NCBI RefSeq assembly: GCF_003865135.1
Contig: NZ_BHZC01000001.1
Coordinates: 9,313,419 to 9,377,418, forward strand
Source: Streptomyces chrestomyceticus JCM 4735
GTDB lineage: Bacteria; Actinomycetota; Actinomycetes; Streptomycetales; Streptomycetaceae
Direction: 5' to 3'
DNA: 64,000 nucleotides
Shown: positions 34,431 to 41,809 of the stretch, one piece after another
Position numbering within the stretch: the stretch's first letter is position 1
Layout: every line of letters begins with the position of its first letter
The notes under the pieces: generated by a model
What the model was told of the DNA's origin: nothing
Seen by the model: only the letters and a program-made list of their open reading frames with translations
The model's database searches: none
Program-made: the position numbers and the translations under genes

Positions 34431-35209
34431 CCGGTACGTACCCCGCCGGTGTCCCCGCGCCGGGCCCGGCGGGCCAGTGGCTCAGGAACCTCACCGCCCC
34501 GGCCCGCAGAACGGGTGAACCCGCCGTCCGGCTCCTGTGCTTCCCCCACGCGGCGGGCGGCGCCAGCGCCTTCCGCCCGTGGCGGGACCTCCTGCCACCC
34601 GAGTGTGAACTGTGGGCCGTCCAGTACCCCGGCCACGAGGACCGGATCGGCGAACGGCCCGCGAGCGACCTCACTCGTACGGCACGGCAGGCCGCCATCG
34701 CGGCGCAGTGGCTGGCGGACCGCCCGTACCTCGTGTTCGGCCACAGCATGGGAGCCCTGCTCGCCTACGAGACCTGCCGCCGACTCGAACGCCTCGGCAT
34801 CCCGGCGCCGGATCGTCTCTTCGTCTCCGGCAGCCCGCCGCCGCACCGGGTCGCTGGGGCTCCGTCGCACACCGGCGACGGGCCGCGCTGGATGCACGGG
34901 TACGAGCACGGGGCCGGGAGCGAAGCCGGTCCGGACGACGAGCAGTACGACGACCTGACGGCCAGGACCCTGGAAGCCGACCTGCGCATGCTCGCCGGGT
35001 ACCGTCCCGGCCCCGCCTGGCGGGCCCCTTGGCCCGTCACCGTGATCCGCGCCGCCCACGACCCGGACCTCGACGCGGCGGCCGCCGCGGCGTGGCAGGA
35101 CTACGCGGCGGACGACATCACCCAGGCCACGGTGCCCGGCGACCACTTCGCCTGCTTCACCCGGCCGCACGACACCGTGCGCCTGATCGCCGGGGCGGTA
35201 CGCCGCTGA
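34427..35209 (+). CDS. type II thioesterase
   Basis: The 260-residue alpha/beta hydrolase matches proofreading type II thioesterases: LLCFPHAAGGASAFRPW near residue 35, the nucleophile elbow FGHSMGALLAYE around residue 105, and the catalytic His in PGDHFACF near residue 242. It overlaps the NRPS stop by ATGA, so its job is probably to clear misprimed carrier proteins of the Cy-A-PCP module, and perhaps to release the product since no type I TE is present. A hairpin terminator follows. Confidence 0.9.
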   Translation: MTGTYPAGVPAPGPAGQWLRNLTAPARRTGEPAVRLLCFPHAAGGASAFRPWRDLLPPECELWAVQYPGHEDRIGERPASDLTRTARQAAIAAQWLADRPYLVFGHSMGALLAYETCRRLERLGIPAPDRLFVSGSPPPHRVAGAPSHTGDGPRWMHGYEHGAGSEAGPDDEQYDDLTARTLEADLRMLAGYRPGPAWRAPWPVTVIRAAHDPDLDAAAAAAWQDYAADDITQATVPGDHFACFTRPHDTVRLIAGAVRR

Positions 35210-35219
35210 CGTGTCGCGC

Positions 35220-35242
35220 CGACCGGTCCTGTTGACCGGTCG
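35220..35242. terminator. hairpin between convergent thioesterase and SnoaL-like genes
   Basis: CGACCGGTC and GACCGGTCG form a perfect 9-bp stem around CTGTT, located 11 bp after the thioesterase stop and 11 bp before the SnoaL-like stop. Confidence 0.7.
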
Positions 35243-35252
35243 TGCCGGCCGG

Positions 35253-35669
35253 TCATTCGGGAGACAGCCGCTCCAGGATGTCGTTGACCGCCGCGGAGTC
35301 GATGTACGCGTTCACCTCGACGATGGTCTCGCCCTCGAAGCGGCACACCCAGACGTAGAACGGGTCGTACGGGACTCCGTCCTTCGCCGTGGCGACCCCG
35401 TCCATCTCGGCCACGGTCACCGCCCCGCCGCCGTACAGCCCCCGGATACGGAAGCGCAGCCCGCCGTCGAGCAGCGGCCGCACCTTGCCGATCGTGGCGG
35501 GGACGAACTCCTCCCGCCCCCGGTAGGACCCGGCCAGCGGGTGCTTGCCGAACAGTGTCCACCGCACGTCGTCGGCGAGCCGCCCGAAGAACTCGTCGAC
35601 CGTGTCCACGCGCTCCAGCAGCGCGAACACCTCACGCCGGGCCGTACCGGGTTCGTCCGCACCGGCCAT
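35253..35669 (-). CDS. SnoaL-like/NTF2-fold protein
   Basis: The 138-residue protein has the NTF2-like pattern of an N-terminal helix with VDEFFGRLADDVRWTLFG, HPLAGSYRGREEF and C-terminal strand EGETIVEVNAYIDSAAV. SnoaL-like proteins include polyketide cyclases, dehydratases and small stress proteins. The ATG at 35669 has AGGAG six bases upstream and is preferred to the GTG at 35675. It converges on the NRPS operon and diverges from the chitinase, so membership in either cluster is unclear. Confidence 0.8.
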   Translation of the reverse strand: MAGADEPGTARREVFALLERVDTVDEFFGRLADDVRWTLFGKHPLAGSYRGREEFVPATIGKVRPLLDGGLRFRIRGLYGGGAVTVAEMDGVATAKDGVPYDPFYVWVCRFEGETIVEVNAYIDSAAVNDILERLSPE

Positions 35670-35725
35670 GATCACTCCTCACCGTGCACGGAGGCGGCGG
35701 GCGTTCATCCGCCCCTCGGCGCCGA

Positions 35726-35756
35726 TTGGTCTAGTCCTAGTTTGGTCCAGACCATT
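35726..35756 (+). promoter_or_regulatory. chitinase promoter direct repeats/DasR-type site
   Basis: TGGTCTAGTCCT at 35727 and TGGTCCAGACCA at 35743 match the 12-bp direct repeats of Streptomyces chitinase promoters. The second copy is also a near-perfect dyad like the DasR responsive element (consensus ACTGGTCTAGACCACT). TTGACA follows at 35755-35760 as a likely -35 box, so a bound repressor would block transcription until GlcN-6-P-type inducers appear. Confidence 0.75.
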
Positions 35757-35847
35757 GACATGTTCGTGCTCTCGGGGGGACTTTCTTCCCCGTCCCGTGT
35801 ACCGCACGGGGCGAGCTGGACACCCCCTTCGGCTGGACGGAACAGAC

Positions 35848-37371
35848 ATGAGACCCAAGCACCCCTTACGGGCGGCCCTCGCCGCCGCGGTCACCGCCGC
35901 CACCGCGCTCGGCCTCGCCGGAACCGGCACCGGCACCGCGGCGGCGGCCACCCCCCTCCCGGCCCAGGTCTTGGCCCCCTACTTCGAATCCTGGACCGGC
36001 CAGAGCCCCGCCGCGATGTCCGCCGAGTCGGGCGCCAAGCACCTGACGATGGCGTTCATCCAGACGGCCGCCAAGGGCTCCTGCACGCCCCTGTGGAACG
36101 GCAGCACCAGCATGCCGATCTCCCCGGCCACCTTCGGCGACGACATCAAGACCCTGCAGGCCAGGGGTGGTGACGCCATCCCCTCGTTCGGCGGCTACAC
36201 CGCCGACACCACCGGCACCGAGATCGCCGACAGTTGCACCGACGTCCAGCAGATCGCCGCCGCGTACCAGAAGGTCGTCACGACCTACGACATCAGCCGG
36301 CTCGACATGGACATCGAAGTCGACGCGCTGGACAACACCGCGGGCATCGACCGGCGGAACAAGGCGATCAAACTCGTACAGGACTGGGCGGCGGCCAACG
36401 GCCGGAAGCTCGAAATCTCCTACACCCTGCCCACGACCACCCGCGGCCCCGCCGCCAACGGCGTCGCCCTGCTGAAGAACGCGGTGCAGAACGGCGCCCG
36501 GGTCGACGTGGTCAACCTGATGACGTTCGACTACTACGACAACGCCGCCCATGACATGGCACGCGACACCGAGACCGCCGCCCAGGGCCTGCGCGACCAG
36601 CTCGCGCGGCTCTACCCGGACAAGAGCGACGCCCAGCTCTGGAGCATGATCGGCGTCACCGAGATGCCCGGCGTCGACGACTTCGGCCCGGCCGAGACCT
36701 TCACCCTGGCCAACGCCCGGCAGGTCTACGACTGGGCCAAGGCCAAGAAGATCAACACCCTGTCGTTCTGGGCGCTGCAACGGGACAACGGCAGTTGCCC
36801 CGGAGGCCCGGCCCGGGACAACTGCTCCGGCATCGAGCAGCAGACCTGGGACTTCACCCGGATCTTCGCGCCCTTCACCAGCGGCTCCAGCACCCCGCAG
36901 AACGACTTCTCGGTCACCGCCGCACCCGCCGCCGGATCGGTGACGGCCGGTGGTACGGCCACCACCACGGTGCGCACCGCGGTGACCGCCGGCGCGGCCC
37001 AGAAGGTGGACCTGAAGGTCAGCGGCGCCCCCGCGGGCGTCACCGCCGCGCTCAGCCCCGACTCCGTCACGGCGGGCGGCTCGGCCACCCTGACCCTCAC
37101 CACGACCGCCGCCACGCCGTCCGGCACCCACCGCATCACCGTCACCGGCACCGGCCCCTCCGGCAGCCACACGGCGACCTACGCCCTGACCGTCACCGGC
37201 GGCAGCGGCGGCCAGTGCACGGCCGCACCCTGGGCCGTCGGCACGGTGTACACCGCGGGCCAGCAGGTCGCGCACCGCGGGCACACCTGGAAGGCCAAGT
37301 GGTGGACGACGGGCGAAGAACCCGGCACCACAGGCGAGTGGGGTGTCTGGCAGGACCTCGGCTCCTGCTGA
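35848..37371 (+). CDS. secreted GH18 chitinase with C-terminal chitin-binding module
   Basis: The 507-residue protein starts with a signal peptide (to about residue 32, AAAAT). A GH18 barrel follows at about 35-350 with catalytic DxDxE as LDMDIEVD near residue 152 and a MTFDYYDN motif. After it come a beta-sandwich linker domain (about 355-450, NDFSVTAAPAAGSVTAGGT) and a CBM5/12-type chitin-binding module (about 455-507, WAVGTVYTAGQQVAHRGHTWKAKWW). It hydrolyses chitin outside the cell. Start ATG 35848 is set by the signal peptide. The promoter carries chitinase direct repeats, so expression should follow N-acetylglucosamine metabolism rather than the flanking clusters. Confidence 0.93.
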   Translation: MRPKHPLRAALAAAVTAATALGLAGTGTGTAAAATPLPAQVLAPYFESWTGQSPAAMSAESGAKHLTMAFIQTAAKGSCTPLWNGSTSMPISPATFGDDIKTLQARGGDAIPSFGGYTADTTGTEIADSCTDVQQIAAAYQKVVTTYDISRLDMDIEVDALDNTAGIDRRNKAIKLVQDWAAANGRKLEISYTLPTTTRGPAANGVALLKNAVQNGARVDVVNLMTFDYYDNAAHDMARDTETAAQGLRDQLARLYPDKSDAQLWSMIGVTEMPGVDDFGPAETFTLANARQVYDWAKAKKINTLSFWALQRDNGSCPGGPARDNCSGIEQQTWDFTRIFAPFTSGSSTPQNDFSVTAAPAAGSVTAGGTATTTVRTAVTAGAAQKVDLKVSGAPAGVTAALSPDSVTAGGSATLTLTTTAATPSGTHRITVTGTGPSGSHTATYALTVTGGSGGQCTAAPWAVGTVYTAGQQVAHRGHTWKAKWWTTGEEPGTTGEWGVWQDLGSC

Positions 37372-37415
37372 CCGGCTTCCTGCCGACCGGCCCCTGTTGA
37401 CCGACTTCGCGTGAA

Positions 37416-37458
37416 GCTCCGTCCCCGGATGCCAGTGCCTGGCACTCGGGGACGGAGC
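37416..37458. terminator. bidirectional hairpin terminator
   Basis: GCTCCGTCCCCG and its complement form a perfect 12-bp stem, with an inner TGCCA/TGGCA stem in the loop. It lies between the convergent chitinase and NmrA-like genes. Confidence 0.85.
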
Positions 37459-37484
37459 GGGCGGGAGCCGGCCAGGGGCCGTCG

Positions 37485-38420
37485 TCAAGGACCAGCGGGT
37501 GAGGGGGCATGCAGCGCCTCGGCGAGGAGGCCCGCCCCAGGGCCTGACAGCCAGCGGTCGAAGCGCAACAGGAAGGGAAACTCCGCACGCAACGCGTCGA
37601 GGTCCGCGTTTCCCGTCAGCCTGCCGTCGTCCACCAGTGCTTCCAGCTTGCGAAGGATCTCGTCCTGTGCGAGCGGTGTCGTCGGCAGGCGGCTGTAGTT
37701 GATCTTCCGGCCGGCGGCCCGGGTCAGATGCTCGGCCAGGGCGTTGCCGGTGAGGGCGTCTCCGGCGATCTCCATGGTGCGACCGGCGTAGCGATCGGGG
37801 GAGCCGAAGACCTTGGCGACGATACGGCCGATGTCGCGCACCGCGATGAACTGCATGGCTTGGTCCGGGCGCATCAGGAAGGACAATTGTCCCCGGTCGA
37901 GCCCCGTCGCGGGGGTCACCAGGAGCTCCATGAAGGTGGCCGGCCGGATGATGGTTCCGGCGATGCCCAGGTTCCGGACATGGGCCTCGATACGGTTCTT
38001 GGTGTCGAGGTGGTGCACGCCCGTTGTCGAACCCGCGGTGACCGCCGAACTGTAGACGAGGTGGGCGACGCCGCGGTGCTCGGCGATCTCGGCCACCGCC
38101 GCGCCGAAGCGGATCTCGTCCTCGTCGGTCACCTCGGCGCCGGACTGGCCGGAGTTCGGCTGGACGCTGAAGACGCCGTGGGCGCCGGTGAAGGCCGCGC
38201 GGAGCGAGTCCGGATCGCCGAGGTCGCCGCGGACGGTCTCGACGCCGAGGGCCGACAGCGCCCGGGCCCGGTGGCCGGACGGGTCCCTCACCACCGCGCG
38301 CACCGCCCAGCCGTCGTCCCGCAGCGCCGCGGCGACCGCTCCGCCCTGCTGCCCCGTGGCGCCCAGGACGACGACGGTTTTGTGCGGTCTGGTGGAGTGA
38401 GTCGAAGACGTGCTGGTCAC
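37485..38420 (-). CDS. NmrA-like NAD(P)-binding protein
   Basis: The 311-residue protein has the NmrA/HSCARG-type Rossmann motif VVVLGATGQQGGAVAAAL, then VRGDLGDPDSL and an atypical SDR C-terminal domain without YxxxK. Such proteins sense NADP(H) redox state or act as isoflavone-reductase-like enzymes. The GTG at 38420 is preferred because GGAG lies 7 bp upstream; the frame extends to a GTG at 38456 without a ribosome binding site. A MerR-type promoter controls it from the divergent gap. Confidence 0.83.
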   Translation of the reverse strand: MTSTSSTHSTRPHKTVVVLGATGQQGGAVAAALRDDGWAVRAVVRDPSGHRARALSALGVETVRGDLGDPDSLRAAFTGAHGVFSVQPNSGQSGAEVTDEDEIRFGAAVAEIAEHRGVAHLVYSSAVTAGSTTGVHHLDTKNRIEAHVRNLGIAGTIIRPATFMELLVTPATGLDRGQLSFLMRPDQAMQFIAVRDIGRIVAKVFGSPDRYAGRTMEIAGDALTGNALAEHLTRAAGRKINYSRLPTTPLAQDEILRKLEALVDDGRLTGNADLDALRAEFPFLLRFDRWLSGPGAGLLAEALHAPSPAGP

Positions 38421-38467
38421 AGGCGAGCTCCAGGGTTCGGACGGGGTGGTTGTCACCGGTGTCCGCT

Positions 38468-38499
38468 ACGCTAAAACCTGACGCCAACGTCAGGTGCAA
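38468..38499 (-). promoter_or_regulatory. MerR-type long-spacer promoter and operator
   Basis: On the minus strand a TTGCAC -35 (38494-38499) and TAGCGT -10 (38468-38473) are separated by 20 bp, and the spacer holds a palindrome with arms ACCTGACG and CGTCAGGT around 4 bp (38476-38495). Over-long spacers with a central dyad are the hallmark of promoters activated by MerR proteins through DNA unwinding. Confidence 0.72.
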
Positions 38500-38530
38500 G
38501 CGCGACGTGGAGTCGCGTCAGGAGGTCGGG

Positions 38531-38887
38531 ATGCGGATCGGAGAGGTCGCCGCCAAGGCGGGCGTCAGCGTCCGGGCGTTGCGCTATTACGAGCAGCAGG
38601 ACCTGCTCCACTCCTCCCGGAATCCGGGTGGCCAGCGCCGGTACGCGGACGGTGCCGTCGAACGGGTCAGGTTGATCCAGCAGCTCTACTCCGTGGGCCT
38701 GACCAGCAGAACCATTCGCGAGGTGCTGCCGTTCGCCGACGCCGGTGCCACGCCACCGGAACTGCTCGCACTGCTCGCGGCCGAACGCGACCGCCTCGAT
38801 CAGCAGATGACGGACCTGCGGGACAAGCGCAGGCGGCTGCACAACTGCATAACCGAGGCTCGCGATCATGACGGAACAGGAAGGTGA
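38531..38887 (+). CDS. MerR family transcriptional regulator
   Basis: The 118-residue protein has the MerR winged helix (MRIGEVAAKAGVSVRALRYYEQQDLLHSSRNPGGQRRYADG) and a coiled-coil dimerisation helix from about residue 78 to the end. No Cys ligands for metals are present after the helix, so it is not a metal sensor; short members of this type sense oxidants or organic compounds. ATG 38531 follows GGAGG. It is divergent from the NmrA-like gene and most likely activates it through the dyad between them. Confidence 0.88.
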   Translation: MRIGEVAAKAGVSVRALRYYEQQDLLHSSRNPGGQRRYADGAVERVRLIQQLYSVGLTSRTIREVLPFADAGATPPELLALLAAERDRLDQQMTDLRDKRRRLHNCITEARDHDGTGR

Positions 38888-38896
38888 CGGCGGCGT

Positions 38897-38932
38897 ATCA
38901 CCCCGCCATGCACCATCACCCCGCCATGCACC
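38897..38932. repeat. 18-bp perfect tandem repeat x2
   Basis: Two identical 18-bp units (38897-38914 and 38915-38932, each ATCACCCCGCCATGCACC) sit in the 73-bp gap between the MerR gene and the flavin oxidase gene. The flanks GGTGACGG (38883) and CCGTCACC (38931) are complementary and could fold into a terminator for both convergent genes. Confidence 0.6.
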
Positions 38933-38960
38933 GTCACCCGACGGTCTTCGAAGACGGACT

Positions 38961-40532
38961 TCAGCTCTCCGCGGCCGGCGGTTCGACGCTCATCCGGTGC
39001 CGGAACACGTTGCGCGGGTCCCAGCGTCCCTTCACCCTGCGCAGACGCGGATAGTTGTCCTTGTAGTAGAGAGCCGGCCAGGGGATGCCGGACCGGTTGA
39101 ACTCCGGGTCGGTCATGTCGGCGTCCGCGTAGTTGATGTAGCAGCCGTCGGTGGCGGAGTCCGGTACGGGCACGCCGCCGGTCTCCGCGAACAGGTCCTG
39201 GAAGATCTCCCGCGTCCAGCCGATGTTCGACGCGTCGTCCGCCGGGTTCACCCACCAGTTCTCGATCCGCATCTTGATGACCGAGTCGCGCTGCGCGGAG
39301 GCGGTGGCGTCCGGGGCCACCGCGTTGATCTGCCCGCCGAAGGGCATCAGCATCACGATCGCGCCGGGGCTGTGCACGTCGGGACGGTTCAGATGCCGGT
39401 ACATCGTGGCGGCCTGGTCGGTGGAGTAGTTGGTGCGCAGGTACGCGGACTTGGTGGCGCCGCGGACCGAGGGGATCGGCTGGTTGCCGATGATGGTGAC
39501 CAGGTGCCGGTTGGCCTGCAGCCAGGTCAGTTCCTGGACGGCTTCGGTGACGGTGGGATCGCCTTGGACGGAAGTGCCCTCGACCAGTGCGGTGAGGAAG
39601 CCGCGCAGCCGGTCCCGCGCACCGGGCCGCTCCGCGTCGATCTGGCTGACCAGTGCCACCGGGCCGCCGGCGCGGTGGTTGAGCACCAGGACACTGGAGA
39701 CTTCCGCGCCCGGCGAGCCCGGCGCGCTGTTCTGCTCGCTCCAGGCACCGTAGTTCAGGAGCAGCCGGCGGAAGTCCGCCTCCGGCAGCCGGTCCCAGGG
39801 GACGGCCGTCTGGCCGAACAGGACCTTGGCGGGCGGGGCGACCAGCAGTTGCGACGGGTCGGTACCGGTACGGCCGGGCGTACGGAACCAGTAACGCGTC
39901 ACCAGCCCGAAGTTGCCGCCCCCACCACCGGTGTGGGCCCACCACAGATCATGGTTCGGATCGTCCGGGTCCCGGCTCGCCACCACGCTGTACGCCTTGC
40001 CTTGGGCGTCGACGCACACCACCTCGACGGCCTCCAGGTGGTCCACCGTCAGCCCGAGGGTGCGCGACAGCATGCCGTACCCACCACCGCAGACATGCCC
40101 GCCGACGGCGACCGAATAGCAGATGCCGCCCGGAATGACGACGCCCCAGCGCCGGTAGAGCTGCTCGTAGACGTTGAACAGCAGCGCGCCGCTCTCCACG
40201 GCGAATGCCTGACGCGCGTGGTCGAACTCGATGCGCGACATCCGCGTCATGTCGAGCACGACTTCCACGTCCGGGTTGCACACGAAGTCCTCGACGCAGT
40301 GCCCTCCGCTGCGCACCGCGATGCGCTTGCCCTCGCGCACGGCCTCCTGGACGGCGTGCACCGCGTCGGCCGTGGAGGTGATCAGCCTGATGCGTTCCGG
40401 GCTGCCGATGAACCGCTGGTTGGTGCCGGAGATCAGGTCCACGTACCGGGGGTCGCCCGGCTTGACCACCGTGCTGTCGCCGGTGTGCCGCGGCCCGGCG
40501 CTCTCGTCCGTACGGCTTGCTGTGTCGCTCAA
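38961..40532 (-). CDS. BBE-type bicovalent FAD oxidase
   Basis: The 523-residue protein has a PCMH-type FAD domain. VRSGGHCVEDF carries the His for 8-alpha linkage, and GGICYSVAVGGHVCGGGYG carries the Cys for 6-S linkage, giving a bicovalent flavin. The C-terminus (YYKDNYPRLRRVKGRWDPRNVFRHRMS) matches the berberine-bridge-enzyme family. These oxidases accept bulky alcohols, sugars or polyketides using O2. The TTG at 40532 overlaps the P450 stop (TTGA) and has GGAG 7-8 nt upstream; an ATG at 40577 within the P450 gene is less likely. It ends the PKS operon and is a probable late tailoring enzyme. Confidence 0.88.
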   Translation of the reverse strand: MSDTASRTDESAGPRHTGDSTVVKPGDPRYVDLISGTNQRFIGSPERIRLITSTADAVHAVQEAVREGKRIAVRSGGHCVEDFVCNPDVEVVLDMTRMSRIEFDHARQAFAVESGALLFNVYEQLYRRWGVVIPGGICYSVAVGGHVCGGGYGMLSRTLGLTVDHLEAVEVVCVDAQGKAYSVVASRDPDDPNHDLWWAHTGGGGGNFGLVTRYWFRTPGRTGTDPSQLLVAPPAKVLFGQTAVPWDRLPEADFRRLLLNYGAWSEQNSAPGSPGAEVSSVLVLNHRAGGPVALVSQIDAERPGARDRLRGFLTALVEGTSVQGDPTVTEAVQELTWLQANRHLVTIIGNQPIPSVRGATKSAYLRTNYSTDQAATMYRHLNRPDVHSPGAIVMLMPFGGQINAVAPDATASAQRDSVIKMRIENWWVNPADDASNIGWTREIFQDLFAETGGVPVPDSATDGCYINYADADMTDPEFNRSGIPWPALYYKDNYPRLRRVKGRWDPRNVFRHRMSVEPPAAES

Positions 40533-41809
40533 CGCTCTGCTCCAGTTCGGTTCCGGTGTCCACGCGGCAGCGCGCACGGCAGGCGCGTGATGCCGTGGAC
40601 GAAATTGCTGTGCAGGTAGGAGGCGTCTCCCACCTCGAAATCCGGCGCCCGGCGCAGCAGTTCACCGAAGAGTTCGGTCAGTTGCGTACGCGCCACGACG
40701 GCGCCGAGACAGTGGTGCGGCCCGCCGCCACCGAAACTCACGTGCGGGTTGGGTGAGCGCCGGACGTCGAAGGCGAGGGGGTCGGTGAACACCCGCTCGT
40801 CCCGGTTGCCCGACAGGTAGAACAGGACGACCTTGTCCCCTTCGGCGATGCGCGCGCCGCCCAGCTCCACGTCCCGCGTGGCGGTGCGCCGGAACGTCAG
40901 TACCGGGGTGGACCAGCGGACGAACTCCTCGACCGCAGTCTTCGCCAGCCCCGGGAAGTCCGCGCGGAGCAGCTCCCGTTGCCGGGGGTGGGCGGTGAGC
41001 GCCAGCGCCGTATGGCTGATGGTGTTGCGCGTCGTGTCGAAGCCCGCGGTGACCAGGAGGTTGAAGAAGGCGCCGATCTCCTGGTCGGTCAGCCTGGCAC
41101 CGTCGATCTCCGTCTGCACCAGACTGGTCATCAGGTCGTCGGCCGGCCGGCGGCGGCGGGCCCGGGCCAGGTCGGTGCCGATGCCGGTGACGAACTCGAC
41201 GGCCTCGGCGACCACACGCATCGGATCGCGGCCCCGGTGCACGGACTCCTCGTGGACGGACAGCGGGACGTCGGCCGCCGTGGCCAGCTCGTCGTGGAGC
41301 GACGCCGGTACCCCCATCATCTCGGCGATGGTCCACACCGGCAGGCGGCGGGACACCTGAGCCACGAAGTCGCAGTCACCGGCGGCGAGAAGGCCGTCCA
41401 CGATCTGCCGGGCCTGGGCGGCGATCTGCTCCCTGATGGCCGCCAGGCGCCGGGGCGTGAAGGCGGCGACCACCAGCCGACGCAACTGAGCGTGACGCGG
41501 GTCGTCCATGGCGATGAAGGACTGGGTCGCCTGGAGGATCTCCGGCGGGAAGTCGTCGAGCAGCATGCCGCGACCGGAACAGAAGGCCGCGGGGGCGCGG
41601 CTCACTTCGAGGATGTCCGCGTGCCGGACGACCGCCCAGAACCCGTCCCCCTCCTTGGCCGACAGCACACCGGCCTCGGGGACGAGTGGGTGCCAGGAGG
41701 GCGGTCGTTGCCGCAGTTCGTGGAAGACCTCTTCCTGTTCGGCGGCCCGGGCGGCCCAGAAGGCGCCGGTGAACGGCGTGTCGGTCGTGGTGGACGGCGT
41801 GCCGGTCAT
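40529..41809 (-). CDS. cytochrome P450
   Basis: The 426-residue soluble P450 has the I-helix oxygen-binding motif AGFDTTRN, the K-helix ExxR in EEFVRW and the heme-ligand loop FGGGGPHHCLG. A bacterial class I enzyme is expected, needing ferredoxin and reductase from elsewhere; none are encoded here. Its ATG overlaps the stop of the terminal PKS gene (ATGA) and its stop overlaps the flavin oxidase start, so all three are translationally coupled. It probably hydroxylates or epoxidises the polyketide. Confidence 0.93.
   Translation of the reverse strand: MTGTPSTTTDTPFTGAFWAARAAEQEEVFHELRQRPPSWHPLVPEAGVLSAKEGDGFWAVVRHADILEVSRAPAAFCSGRGMLLDDFPPEILQATQSFIAMDDPRHAQLRRLVVAAFTPRRLAAIREQIAAQARQIVDGLLAAGDCDFVAQVSRRLPVWTIAEMMGVPASLHDELATAADVPLSVHEESVHRGRDPMRVVAEAVEFVTGIGTDLARARRRRPADDLMTSLVQTEIDGARLTDQEIGAFFNLLVTAGFDTTRNTISHTALALTAHPRQRELLRADFPGLAKTAVEEFVRWSTPVLTFRRTATRDVELGGARIAEGDKVVLFYLSGNRDERVFTDPLAFDVRRSPNPHVSFGGGGPHHCLGAVVARTQLTELFGELLRRAPDFEVGDASYLHSNFVHGITRLPCALPRGHRNRTGAER

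Noticed and set aside
35253..35669. SnoaL-like protein as a polyketide cyclase of the PKS cluster.
   Set aside because: It is separated from the PKS operon by the chitinase and the NmrA/MerR pair and faces the NRPS operon; the fold alone does not prove cyclase activity.
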